Below are positions 21,134 through 32,894 of a stretch of DNA of 64,000 nucleotides, piece by piece. The stretch covers positions 196,519 through 260,518 of the forward strand of contig PJEW03000013.1 of NCBI GenBank assembly GCA_002900995.3, written 5' to 3'. The DNA comes from Ganoderma boninense. Its lineage: Eukaryota > Basidiomycota > Agaricomycetes > Polyporales > Polyporaceae. Under the pieces are notes generated by a model. It searched no databases, had not been told where the DNA came from, and saw only the letters and a list, made by a program, of their open reading frames with translations. How positions within the stretch are numbered: the first letter of the stretch is position 1; every line of letters begins with the position of its first letter. A program made the translations under genes and the position numbers.

Positions 21134-22235
21134 CTAACAGTAAGCACTGCTGATTTTAGGTAGGAGAGCGGGAGCGGGACAATGCGGGAATGGGGAGATG
21201 TACAGTAACAGGTCCGAGCGAGGGATCGAGCACGGGCGGTTACATACGCCCTCCGGACGTACTGAGAAGACCCGAAGAACGTCCCACAAGCCCGGAATGG
21301 AACACGAGGCGCCCCAGGCGACCTCCTTGCCTTTCCCCTTCACGCCAGCCAACGGCACATCGAGCTCGTCGTCCAAGAAGTCAATTAGGTCCTCGGACGG
21401 GTCCCTGGCGGGAGCCGCAGGATTTTCGGCGACGGGGACCAGCGGTTCAGGTCCGTCCTCCAGCATCGGGCTCGGTTCACGCGCGGGGGGCACGGTCGCG
21501 GTCGAAGACGATCCGGACGGGATGGGAGCCGCAAATGGTAAGACAGGAGCGGAGGGATGGCCAGCGATGGTCGAGGGACCCGCGATCGGGTCGGATGGCG
21601 TCGCGGAGTTGGCGGTTGCGGCGGCGGTGCCAGAGCCCGCTGCACAAGCGATGGGGTTAGCGGCGGCGGTAGCGACAGGTGCGGCTGCAGGAGTTTTCGT
21701 CCCCGGGGTAGGAGCGCGGCCCATAGCAGAGTTGCGGGCGCGGTACTCCTCGCGCTTGGACCGACGATCGTCCACCCTTTTGGCGCGGGCGGCCTCCCGC
21801 TTTTTTCTCATGGAAGGACTCGCGACGGGCCGTGCTCCACAGCATGTGCTGGATGAGGTCGTGCTGGCTCTCGGAGTAGCAATCGCTGGGAGGCGGAGTG
21901 CGCGCGCGCGGGGCTGGGGGGTCGATGGCGTCGAGGAACTCGGAGGGGAAGGGCGCACCGAGGGTGGTAACCGCCCCGGTGGTCGGGTCGTACGTCGAGA
22001 ACCGGTAAGGGCAAGCCGGGTCCTGGTTCCAGCGGGCTACGAACTGATCATAGGCGACAGGGACTGCACCGGCGGTCTGCCCATTGCGAAGGCGGACGTC
22101 GCGCTCAGCGTAGGAGCGGAACAAAACGGGCAGGACAACGAGTGAGGAGCCGTCGGGGTTGGTGAGCGTTACGAGGGCCGCGGTCCGGTCGACGAAGGCG
22201 TTAGGGATGTCGGGAGGCTGGTTCGGATGCGCCAT
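21134..22235 (-). pseudogene. third ORF of Gypsy element Y (env position), one frameshift
   Basis: Starts at ATG 22235, in frame with the chromodomain tail of pol. The first 130 residues are compact (P-D-G-S-S-L-V-V-L-P, L-F-R-S-Y-A-E-R-D, D-P-A-C-P-Y-R, T-P-P-P-S-D). A Lys/Arg-rich helix and a Pro/Ala-rich tail ending in an acidic D-D-E-L-D segment follow. The frame shifts at a T6 run on plus (21801-21806), inside the K-K-R-E-A-A-R-A-K-R helix. ORFs of this kind behind the chromodomain recur in basidiomycete Gypsy elements as far as I recall. The function is unknown; I see no signal peptide or membrane span. Confidence 0.55.
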
Positions 22236-22436
22236 GGAGGAAGGGAACGGAAGGGAAGAGTGGGGGAGATGAGCGGGAGGGTTAGAAGGAGAAGCAGTAG
22301 CGGAGGGCTGGGAAGCCAAAGGTGCGTGTTTAGCACGCTTTATACCCCTCCGACGCTTACACTGCAGGTCTACGCCCCCCAGAAAAATTTGAGGGTCGGC
22401 CGGAGGACTCCCTAGTCCTTCAGGGAGGTCGTCGAC

Positions 22437-25400
22437 GCTCTCGACACCCAACGCGTCGAAATACGCCATCAATGCAGCAAGTGGACGGGCTGTTTCAAAC
22501 GGAACCCAGGTGCGATCACCCGACTTCCACACCGCTTCGAAAATTGTGCCCTCACCCTTTCCTCGATGGCTAATAAGTCGTATTATTAAAGAAACCCGGT
22601 GAATTCGTGTGGTCTTATTTGGCCGCATTTCGATCTGTTTGCATAGAGCGCTTAGTCATCTTCCAGAGATCCTCGCTCGAGTGGTCCCAGAGTGGTCCTC
22701 GCCACTCCCCTTTCACCAGCAACGGAATGTTTTACCCCAGACCACCATCAGCTTCGTCAAGTCCTCCACGCGCGCGCAGCGCTTCGGAATAACTTACTTA
22801 TGACAGTTCGTTGTGGGTCAACCTGCCATCCTCACGCCTCAACGCCGTCTCGCACCACCGGTCGCTATATAGTCCTCAACCGCAGCTCTGTCTATCCAAG
22901 CCCTCCGCTCATATAAGTCTTTGAGCGTGGATGTACAAACGACAGACCACAAGTTGAAGAATGTCAGCCTTCAATAAGTCTGCCGGAGCGACGCGAGGGC
23001 GTCTCTTGTTATTTTATCAATTGCCCACTCATTATCATGATCTTCTAGGTCCGCGACCTGGCTATCCAGCCGCCCGGGAAAGAGCCAGTCATCGTTCGGC
23101 TGGTGGACTCGAAGCAGCGACGAATGAAATACGTCATGTATCCCCCGACGCCGCAGGTTGGCGGGGAGATTGATTTTGAAGGAGTGGTTTCCATAGTCTC
23201 GGACGATCAGGTACGGACCTATGTATCTCGGTGCTAACTTCCGGGCGTACCCCTTTGGCAATGATATATTTTTCGTAGACACATACACGAGGTCCCCCTT
23301 TTCGAAGGGAGCAGGTCTGCGCCGCCGGTTAGCGTCCCGGGTCTGTTTTACCCGGGCTGCAAGGATCGAGTCGTGAGCGGCCATCACAGCGTTCTTCACC
23401 TTCTGCGCGTACACCCTGACGCCAGGGTACTCCTCGGGTCCGGCGGAATCCCAGACCATCGCACGAGGCATCCGTCCTGTGTTGAGGAAGAAGGGAGCGT
23501 AACCCGTGCTCTCAGAGTGGGCAAGGTTAATAGCGAACTCAACGCCAGGCAACTTACTAACCCAATCCTTCTGGTTAGGTCCAATGCATTGTCGGAGCAT
23601 CTGCCCTACCGTACGGTGGGCCCGTTCGGCGGAGCCATCAGACTCAGGGTGGTACGCACTCGACATGCGCAGCTCGACGCCAATTAGTTTATTTAGGTGA
23701 GACCAGAACAAACTAGTGAACAAGACATCTCGATCGCTCACGATCCATCGGGGCAGCCCGTGGTGCTTGTATACCTCGGAAAACATTAATTCCGCCACCT
23801 CTGGGGCCTTGTAGTCTTGTCGACTTGGCACCAGATGTACCATGCCAGTAAGCAAATCGATTATCGTCGTGATCTCGTCGTACGTTCCATCACGGTTCCG
23901 GGATTCCGGCAGGGGGCCCACAAAGTCGACTCCAATAGCTTCCCAAGGCTTCGATGGGACTGTGAGTGGGTTCAGAAGTCCATATGGCTTCTGATTGCTA
24001 GGCTTACTCCGCTTACAGGTCATGCACGAGTCGCAGTAGGCCTGGACATCCGAAACCATCGATTTCCACCACATGTGGTCTCGAAGCAGGCTGAGCGTGC
24101 GGTGCGCTCCGAGGTGCGCGAGCAGGGAATGTGCGTGTCGGATTACAAGTTCCCGGACGTTCCGTTCATTTATGAGGATGTTCGGGACACAGAGAAGTGT
24201 CCTTCTGCTGTCTCGAAGAAAGACTAATCTATCTTTCACCAGGAAATTCTTGAACTGTTTCGGGTTGGCTAGGATCGAATCGAAGAACTTATCCTCCGAA
24301 TAGCGGCCTTGCAGTGTGCGAAGTAAGTCTATCCCCTCCGTGTGATCTGCGAGGAACTCCAGAAATTGACTCTCCTGGTTCGTGGGCGGTTGAGATGGTG
24401 GATCTCCACCCATGCCAGGCTGTTGGGGCAGTTCGGGGGACTGCCCAGCGGGCTGCACGCCCTCCCGTTGTTCGACACGGGGCCCGTGAATGACAACGCG
24501 TTTAATACGCTTCGCGAACTCCTTCGCTGTCTCTGGGCGACCGGTCTCAGGCGGGGGAATGCTTGGGCGCGTCCGAACAGGACGCACGGTCGCCTCGCCG
24601 GCTGTCACAGAAGCTGCTGGGGCGGCGTGAGGGTGGGACTTCTCGTGGGAGGTTCCCTGCTGTTGTGTGAGGGGCTTGCTAGCTGGCTCGCCCTCCACAC
24701 CCTCCTTCCTTCCGCCCCGCGATGAACTCGCAGCGGGGTCCTCGCCTCCTCGTCCTGGACGACGTTTCGCCGCCGATCGAGGTACTACAACTGGTTTTGG
24801 TAGTCGGGGGCGAAGCACGCGCCCTCCAGCCGTCGCAGGGGGAACAGGAGGTGAGCCGAGTCGTTCTAGCTCGACGAGTGACTCTGGGTCGACACTGACA
24901 GGTGCTGAAATGGCAAAACTCTGTAGAACCATTGAGAAATCACCCTCCTCATCGAATTGGGTGTACTCGGAGGGAGCTCGCACGGTGCCAGGTCGGTCGT
25001 GAGCATAGATGCGCGACAATGCATCAGCGAGGACGTTCTCGACACCTGGTACGTACTCAATAGTAAAGTCAAACTCGCAGATGCGCTCTAACCACCGCGC
25101 CTGGCGGCAGGACAGGTTCTTCTGCTTGAGAAGGTGTATGAGACCCTTGTGGTCTGTCACCCACGTGAACGAGCACCCTAGTAAGATGTCCCGGTGTCGG
25201 CGCATTGATTCAATGCCAGCCAACATCTCAATCTCGTGCACAGGGTAGTTCATTTGCGCCGAGGATATCTTCGCGGAAAAGAAGGCGGCGACTCGACCAC
25301 GACGGAAGTCATCGCCCTGGGTCACGACGCCTGCAATCCCTCCATGGGAGCCGTCAGTGACAAGCCAAATGCGCGGTGCGTCTTTTGAATGGTCCAACGG

Positions 25401-27851
25401 GACGCGGTGATGCTCACGGTGTGCATGCAACAGCTTCTTGATTTCGTCGAACGCACGCTGGTGGGTAAATTCCCACTTGAAGCTCGTTTCTGACCCAGTT
25501 AATGAGCTCAAAATTCCCATAGGGATGCGGACAGTCGCGATATCGTCAGCGAGGTAGCCTACGGAGCCGAGAAAACCTCGGAGAAGCTCTCGGTTCGTTG
25601 GAACCTTCCAGCTGAGGACGTTGTCAACCTTCTCGGGGTCCATCCGGATCCCGTGGTCGTCAACGATGCGTCCGAGAATCTTCATCTCGCGGCAGAGGAA
25701 GCGCAGCTTAGTTGCGCTCAGGTAAAGTGTTTCCTTCCGTAGAATGTCGATCACAATTCTGACGTGCTCGAGGTGCTGTTCCAGGGTGTCAGAATAGATC
25801 GCGATGTCATCAAGGTAGACATCCATGAAGACCCCGAGGAATGGGGCGAATATGTGATTCATTAGAGTCTGGTAAGTGGCGACAGCGTTGCAATCGCCCT
25901 GCTGGAGAACCAAACTAACCATGTTCCCATCAGGAGTTGTCATAGCTGTGCGCGGGACGTGCGACGGTTCCACCCGGATCTGCTCGTACGCGTCCTTGCC
26001 GTCAATCAGCGTACGATATGGCTTCCGCGAGACACGCCGCAGGATCGCCTCCATGTCTGGGAGGGGCGACGTCACCTTGTGCGTGTTCGCATTCCGCTCA
26101 CGTAAGTCGCAGACGACTCGTAGCCGGTGCGGTACCCCCCTAACACCTGTGCCAGGTTTCGTTAGGAGCAGCATGGGCGATGTGTTGCGCGCATTGCTCA
26201 TCTGCCAGCGGCCGGACCTCAGGTACGCATCGCGCTTCTCGATCCAGAGACCGCGCAGTGCATCCGGGCACTTCGATGGCCTCCACGAGTAAGTTTTAGC
26301 CTCGTCCTTGAGAGGAATGGTGTGATTGATGGTTCGCAACGGCGGCAGCGGCGAATCGCTTGCGTCCATGCAGATCGGGGCGGCGTATTCACGCAACTCC
26401 TGTCGTGCTGCCTCCAGCCGGTCTGCGAACACCTCGGCAGCCCGGGACTCAAGAACACGAGCCTGCTTGCCGTCAACAGGCAGCGGCTTTGAGCTACCCA
26501 CAACCACCTTTACAGGATTGAAACCCGCGAGTACTCGGTGTTGAAAGAAGAACGGCGTCCCGAGGATGATATCATAGTTAAGCAAGTTAATGATATCGAA
26601 GTAGCGTTTTGAACTGATGTCTTGATATTCGAGCTGCGCCGTGCAGCCATAGTTGATCTTCGCGCGGGATCCCTGCACTGCAAGATGCAGCGGCATGGGC
26701 TTGGCGAGCTCAAACGTCTCGACGCCCAACTGGTGAGCAAGTTTAGCGGACATAAAGTCCGAATGTGAACCGGTGTCTAACAGCGCACGAGCAGGATGCC
26801 CATTGATTGTTACCACAACGACTATGGGTTCCGGTATTACTCGACGGAGATCGCGCGGTGCGGCTGCGTTTCGCTGCAAGACCAGGTCGTCAGGCTCCTG
26901 CCTCGACTTCCCGCTGCGCTGGGCGGCGTTCAACTCGAGGTATGACTTAATTTGTGCATACCATTGTTCGTGCAGATGCTGACCATACGCAATCTCTTCA
27001 AACAGGCTGTCGAGGTCCCTGCCGAAGTCGTCAGAGGAATCCCCCGAAGGAGGACTCATTTCCAGCAACCTGTCACGGTGCGCTCGGAGCGCAGCATGCG
27101 CGTACCAGTCCCGGAAGTCAAGACGAGGGTTCCTCAGCTGTTCGCTGCCTATGCGAACTTCCACAGCCAGGTAATTATCCTGAATCTCTACGGATTCGCC
27201 GAGCTGAAAACACAGGAAGCGCCGCTCATCGGGGTCTCGACGAGGACTGTCAGGCCAGGGCAATGCGTCGTTAAGTCGTTGTTCGAGGACCTGGGCCATT
27301 GCGTCCCCCAGGGGCTCGCTCGCGCCCTCCAGAACATCAGGATCGCCAGGCATGCGGATCGCCCGCAGCATCTGCCGGAAGGAATTGGGTAAGTCTAGTT
27401 TCGGGTTGCTGAGTTGAGCAGCCGTAACGAAGAATTCTAGCTCACTAGCCGTGTTTTCGACCGCATAGGTGGATTCCGAGATCTTGTGCACCAGGAAGAA
27501 GTCATGCTCCTCCTCGATGCTCGCACCATCCCAGTAGGGCCGATAGCGGTTCAGAACCTCCGCTGCTCGCTGCTCGAATACATCGCCAAGTGCGTAAGCG
27601 TCCGCCCCCTCAGCGCGAGTGCGCGGCAGTTCGAGTTCATCCCAGTCGAACTCCTGAACCCGAATGCCGTCGTCCTCAACTGGAATAGGACAGGCTCCTG
27701 CAGAGGACTCGGAGGTTGAATCGGTGCGTGGCCTTGGGCTTGGCCTAGGGCCTGAGACTACTGACTCAGCATCTTTGGGCTGCTTGTCAGGTTCTTCTGG
27801 CTCAGAGCTCGAGTCCGAAACCGACTGCAAGGATGGCATGTCCTCAAACAC
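22437..27851 (-). CDS. Ty3/Gypsy pol polyprotein (element Y) with chromodomain, split by an insertion
   Basis: One 1626-codon frame (27851-22971) carries: an acidic N-terminal linker; aspartic protease (L-L-D-T-G-S-H-S-D); reverse transcriptase (R-V-V-C-D-L-R, catalytic Y-L-D-D); RNase H (V-T-D-G-S-H-G-G, V-T-D-H-K-G); integrase zinc module (H-S-L-L-A-H ... C-x2-C) and core (V-D-F-V-G, V-S-D-R-D, E-S-D-G-S-A-E); the G-P-Y-x-I C-terminal fold; and the first strand of a chromodomain (E-W-A-I-D-K-I). The remaining chromodomain (F-E-A-V-W-K-S-G-D-R-T-W) lies at about 22585-22440, beyond a 421-bp insertion. Pol is in the -1 frame relative to gag with overlapping open frames, as expected for translational frameshifting. 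All catalytic residues are present, so the core enzymes look intact. Chromodomain elements are known to target chromatin marks. Confidence 0.93.
22588..23008. mobile_element. MITE-like insertion splitting the chromodomain of element Y
   Basis: The 421-bp segment is bordered by TTATT (22583-22587 and 23009-23013). Its ends show a weak inverted repeat (AAAGAAACCC left on plus; CAAGAGACGCC right on minus). Excising it with one TTATT restores a single frame through the chromodomain. There are no GT-AG ends at the coding junction, so a spliceosomal intron is unlikely. It has no coding content and no similarity by eye to the 378-bp insertion at 16634. Confidence 0.45.
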
Positions 27852-30554
27852 GTCCTCAAAGTCGTTTTCCGAAGGATCGCCGACACTGATGAACCCGGTG
27901 AGCGGATCAGCGCGGAAGCGGGGCTCAACCAGTTCCCAGGAGGCTGCAGTGGCGGCAGGGCCCGATAGTCGAACTCGACCGAGTTCAGGTGCAATTCGGT
28001 CGTCGCAGAGGTGGACTCCGCAAGATTCCTCAGAACTTCAGCATCATCCGGAGCAACTTCAATATTGTAAGTGGCTACTCCGGGAGCTTGTCCTGGGTTG
28101 TTCGATCTAACTTGACTGTTTTGTGGGCAGTTTCGTGCCATATGGCCGGGTTGGCCACAGCGGAAACAACGGCCATCACCCACGGGAGCTGGTGCAGCGT
28201 CGCGCTGCCTTGGTGGATGGTTTGCATTTGGGGGACGGTTGCCCCGTCGCGCTTGTCGATCGCGACCACGGTCCCGGTCTCGCCCTCCGTTCCTATTACC
28301 GTGCTGACGATCTTGTCTTCGTCCAGCAGGTGCCCGATTAACATTTCCAACATAGATGCCAGGCTCGCGGTTATACCGCTGCTCACGTCGTCGCTCGTGG
28401 TACCCCCTGGCCTGACCGCGGTGCCGGTCATTGTGCCGGGGCTGAGGAGCGATGGCAAAGGCAGCCGGAGCTGGGGCAGGGTCACGGCGACGATACGCGC
28501 CATTGTTACGGTGATGCACAGGGTGCTCGGTGCGTGTGCTACCCGCAGCTTCGCGAGCAAGTTCAATGACCTGGGCCTTGGCCTTGACGTCCTCGTACGG
28601 GCTTTTCAAGGTCATCATCTGCTTCCAGAGCTCGCTCTGGATGTATTTATCCAGACCGAACCAAAACGCGTCCACACGCTCCTCGTTCCGATCCATTCCA
28701 AGGATCAGGAACAAGTTTTCTATTTCGTAGGAGTAGCTCTGAATTGAGCGACCATGCTGACGCGTGTTCCTTAGCTTTTCGCGCATTTTCTGACGGAAAT
28801 TCATAGGGAAGCAGTAATTGAATAAGCCAACGAGGATGTCCTTGAACCGGTAAGCACGAGGGTTTCGAGAGATCGTATTGACGTAGAATTCATGCGCACG
28901 ACCACGCAAGAAGCGAGCGACCACAGAAGGGTGGTCGCGAGAACGCACCCGATACCCATCAAGATAATCGGACATTTGTCCAATAAACCTGTGAAAGGTA
29001 GGCAGGTCCGCCTCGCCCTCATATGGCTCAGGATCGAGGGGCTTCAAGACCGGTACTCGAAGCTTAGACTGCTTCGAACGCCTCTTAGAGGAGCGGCGTT
29101 TCCTAGACGCACGGCGGTGCTTATGACGACGACGGCGTCCGCGCGAAGAACTGCTCGAGCTGTCCGAGGAGGACTCGGAGTCAGTCGAGGGCGGCGACCC
29201 GCTGGATCCGCCTCCACCTCCCGAACCAGACGAGCTGGACGACGAGAGGCTGGGTCGCCTCGAGCGTCGAGGTCTCGAAGGTCCAGGCCGTGAGGGACCA
29301 TCGCCATCCTCGGACGAGCTGCTGCTGTCCGAGGAGCTAGGATCGCCGTTGGACAGTCCTCGCAGGGTGCGCCCGACGAAGCTACTAGGCTCAAGCTGGG
29401 AGATAGGCTGCGGGAGGTGAACCCGGGGCTCAGCTGTCCGAGAACGACGAGCTGAACTCCCCGGGGATAGAGCCTCTTCCACAAACGCGGTGGCCATACC
29501 CTGCGAGGGGTCAGCCAGAGGGGTGCCAGTCTTGGCACTCTTCACCTTCTTAGTTTTACCCATATCGCGTTTGCGCGATTTCTTAGCTGGCTCTGATGCT
29601 ACGGGTCCCTTAGATACCGATGTACCAGATGGAATTGGATTGGGAGCCTCACGCTCAGAGGCGGAGGAATTAATTGCGACTTGCTTGCCCTTCAATTTGC
29701 GAGAGCGGTGGGGCTGAGGCCGGTGTGCACTCCGAACTTCAACAAGCTCCCGTTGGAGAGCATTAATCTGACGCTGTAAATCCTCCTCACGCGTCGGTCG
29801 AACAACCGAGCTCTCGCGCGAGAAGCCATCCGAGAGGTCGCGATCCTCATCGGACAAGTCAGTGGCCGTCCGTACGGTGGCCTTGGGCCGTTTCGAGGGC
29901 TGCGCCTTCTTCATGGCGCGCCAGTATTCAAGCGCGGCCCGCTGTTCATCAGGGTCCGCGTCGCTGTCGTCGTCGCGCAAGGCCCGACAGCCTGAATATA
30001 AATCGAACTCCCGGCGCTGTGCGTCCGGGTCGAGCTCTTCATCACTGATGCCTGCGGCGCCCCAGTTGCGCGCATCAATGGACTTTCCTTTCGCAAAGGT
30101 CGATGGACCTTCGCCGCGCGAGCTTGAGCTGGCTGCGCGATCGCGTGGACTTTCAGCATCCGCTTCTGGATGCGCCCGCGTTGCTCGTTTGTGAGAGATT
30201 TTTCAGCCGCCTTCACGGTGCGGCGCTGCTCACGGTTCAAACCGGCAGTCTCGGAGGGTTGGCCTTCCCCTCCTGCAACCGGTAGCTCACGAAGGGGAGC
30301 ACGAGCGGGGATGTGCGCGGGAGTCTTAGGACGGCGACGTACCTCGGTCCATTGACCGACATACTTGTCTACTGGCTCCTTTCGGGCAGCCGTTGTGTCC
30401 TGCGGGGTCTCGGGATTCTGGTAGAAGAGAAAATAATATTATTTTCCTTGTCCGAAGCGGACAAGGGGCTACTGCCCGCAGCGCTAGGCTGCGGGGCTAC
30501 GCTACACGGATCTGCCTCCCGCTCGTTAGACGAGACGGTGTCTGCTCCGGTACG
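27758..30554 (-). CDS. Gypsy gag (element Y), N-terminus lost in the gap
   Basis: The main frame (29980-27758, open further upstream) encodes an acidic/basic disordered N-terminal part and Ser-rich and Arg-rich tracts. The capsid-like domain has F-H-R-F-I-G-Q-M, F-L-R-G-R-A-H-E-F-Y, Y-C-F-P-M-N-F-R and F-W-F-G-L-D-K-Y. An Arg/Gly-rich nucleocapsid follows, with one CCHC zinc knuckle (C-F-R-C-G-Q-P-G-H-M-A-R-N-C), then an overlap with pol. Upstream protein-like sequence to 30554 (P-V-D-K-Y-V-G-Q-W-T-E-V) sits in another frame, so one frame change lies around 30180. The start codon is not in this contig. Confidence 0.85.
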
Positions 30555-30654
30555 NNNNNNNNNNNNNNNNNNNNNNNNNNNNNNNNNNNNNNNNNNNNNN
30601 NNNNNNNNNNNNNNNNNNNNNNNNNNNNNNNNNNNNNNNNNNNNNNNNNNNNNN
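30555..30654. other. assembly gap, 100 N, inside retroelement sequence
   Basis: Exactly 100 unknown bases. Left flank: gag of element Y. Right flank: the first 62 codons of a gag that follows the 563-bp LTR. Whether both belong to one element cannot be judged from this sequence. Confidence 0.98.
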
Positions 30655-30842
30655 AATCGGATTCGATCGCGGACCGCAGAAGTGCAATATCGTAGGATCC
30701 ACCCGTCTTGGGTATCCTCGTCTGTAATCCTGACGCGCGTGAGGTGCATACTGACGTCGTCGAGGAAGTCGGTGATGTAGTGCCCATCGAACTTCGGAGC
30801 TTCGGTCGTGTTGGGGATCGGCATGGAATACAAGGCGGCCAT
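30655..30842 (-). CDS. gag start, cut by the gap
   Basis: From ATG 30842, 62 residues with P-I-P-N-T-T-E-A-P-K-F-D-G and F-L-D-D-V, the usual N-terminus of basidiomycete Gypsy Gag proteins. It lies about 125-220 bp downstream of the LTR copy, as a gag leader would. A candidate primer-binding site (TGGCTCTAATTG on minus) sits at 30952-30963. Since this LTR also lies behind element X, I infer this is the 5' end of an X-type copy rather than of Y; the alternative is that Y owns this LTR. Confidence 0.65.
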
Positions 30843-31065
30843 AGTGGGTGCGATAGATGCCGGGGGATATGGGGCAGGAGGATAGGACAGCTTGATGGTA
30901 GAGCGCGGCAGTCAGGCCGCGAAAGGGGGTAGGGGAAAATACGTTCAGATTCAATTAGAGCCACTCAGCTATAATTCGAACACCACCCCTCGCGGTGGGC
31001 TCCACTGTCGAAGGAGAGAGTACTTCCCTCGTCTCCTCGTCGAGAACGTGGGGCGGACGTCGAAC

Positions 31066-31628
31066 TCGCAGCTGAGCTGGCGGGCGTCCGAGCGTACTCG
31101 GATGGGTGGCGTGCGAGAGACGGAGATAAACCGGATGGGAACCGTCCGCGCTTGCAGAGGTCAGCTGGAGGCCGCGCTTGCGGTAGGATGTGGGTCGCGC
31201 TTGCGTGGTCTATGAGTCGAATACCGAGAGCAATAGATTCGGGTTTGGGATACAGGGAGCGTGTGTGCAAGACGGGAGAGAGTGAGCGGAAGCTGGGGCC
31301 AAAACTTCGGCGAACCCAGCGGGTATCTAAGTGCGGAACCACGGATAATACCTAAAGAGGGATATGTCAAGAATGTCAGCACGGCATTGTCCGGGGTGAC
31401 CACTCAAGGCTCGGGGGACCACGGAAGAGAAGGCGGAAGGACACAAATGAGGCATCGGGAAGATAACACCCAGATACGGAACATGAATGCGGGGCAGACG
31501 GAAGAGCGAGAAGAAGGAGCGGTACGGAATGAGCGGTATGGACGGCCAGGACGCATAAGGCGCCGGCCCGGGCAACGGTGCGGCACGTATGCACACGGTA
31601 TACGAGTGTCGTACTCGACACTACCACA
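31066..31628 (-). repeat. LTR copy 2 (563-bp repeat)
   Basis: Equal in length to 8468-9030, with two differences seen. On the minus strand it begins TGTGGTAGTGTCGAG with a small palindrome. It probably continues past 31066 to around 30965, giving an LTR of up to about 660 bp, since gag starts at 30842. Upstream flank (plus, from 31629) is unrelated to the flank of copy 1. Confidence 0.75.
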
Positions 31629-32894
31629 CCGGCCAGAGCGCCTCGCGCCGAGTGGCCTTCCTGGAGTGCCAGTGCCACGGCCGACCAGCCGTGGGCGATT
31701 TACTCATCGCGCCCCAATTTCTACGGCGAAGACCATCCCTTGATCGCGCTCGCACCATGGATTGCGAGCGACGCGAGGACTAGATAGGTCCCGTGGTGTG
31801 CGCAGTGGAATTCTTGGAGGGCCAGAGTCGCTCTCGACGCACATTGGGTGGCAAGCCACTCGGCCGGGCTTCCAAGAGGACCGCGCCTCCTCCCAGTGAC
31901 ACGCGCCCTCTCCCAGTGACACGCGCCCTGGCCGGCAATAGCTGGCGGGTCGCGCAGTGCAACAGGCTTCCAGGAGGACCAATGCCACAGCGGACCAGCC
32001 ATGGGAGATATACGCATTGCTCGCCAATCTCTCGACCCCTCTGCCAAATGGCCTTCTCAGAGCGCCGTGGACAGACGACGTTAATGACACAGACACGATG
32101 CAAAGGCTGCCTGGCCCCCGGTGTGGGTGGGCTTCTGAAAGGGCCGCTTTGTGTGCGCACGCAGTGGCCGTCGCGCAACCTCCTGGTCTGCTCTGGTAGC
32201 GTTCGTTGATGCCGCTGTCCTCAAACGGTTTTCCGTCTACGTCTTATTGTATGCGCTAATGAATTCTTTACTAGTCATACAACGAATATTACATCCGTCA
32301 ATCTTTCAATATCGAAGGGTTGGGAGGATTATACTTTTCCAACGGGGAAGGGGGAGTTGTTGCCCTGTTGAAGGATGGTGGAAGAGAAGGATGAGTAGAA
32401 AATACGAGGAGCGGAGTCGATGGGTGATTCGGAGTTTGTATCAAAGTAGTACGGTGCTGAGTGGACCTTGCTTGAGACGGACCCGCAAATGCGCTAAGGC
32501 TACAAAAAATCAACGACTCAGTTCGACACGGTCTGGGATGGATGCGGTTCAGAAGTTACCCGCGCACGTAAGGCAGAGGCGAATCGAATGGGTGGCGGCT
32601 TGGGGGACCGAGACTTGATGGCGTGCCAGAACGAATCACTGAAGAGTGCTGCCAGTGCACCGGGGAGTCTCTGATTTCTCCTCGACCTATTTCAGGTGTG
32701 TTGTCCAAGACGTTTCCCGCCGTTGGTGTAGGAGGGTCCAGAATGGATGAAGATCGGGTCATACCTTGCTCCGCTTCTCTCCCGCGGTTCGTCCTACTCG
32801 CTGTGGATGCTGCGTGGCCCGCCGGAATGTCGGACGGCAGTCGTGTTATACGCAAAGGAGCTTGGTGCCGCGGCGCACGTCGCGATTCCCCGAA
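31629..32894. other. non-coding stretch with repeated motif copies
   Basis: No confident gene. Six copies of a degenerate motif resembling TGGCCTTCCAAGAGGACCG lie at 31653-31672, 31806-31825, 31865-31883, 31963-31981, 32049-32067 and 32128-32146. A longer unit of about 65 bp (31653-31720 and 31963-32035) shares the motif plus a following phrase with GACCAGCC. A minus-strand frame at 32855-32556 is Pro/Ser-rich and might be the tail of the decayed gene to the right. Confidence 0.5.

Noticed and set aside
21190..22145. Plus-strand ORF of 315 codons with Gly/Ala/Ser-rich sequence
   Set aside because: It is the antisense shadow of the minus-strand ORF3 of element Y, whose sense frame has better amino-acid patterning and context.
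22588..23008. tRNA-derived SINE (A-box-like TAGCGACCGGTGG and a weak B-box)
   Set aside because: The B-box match is poor and no 3' tail repeat is seen; kept as an unclassified MITE-like insertion.
26952..29293. Plus-strand ORFs of up to 252 codons across element Y
   Set aside because: Shadows of gag and pol on the minus strand.
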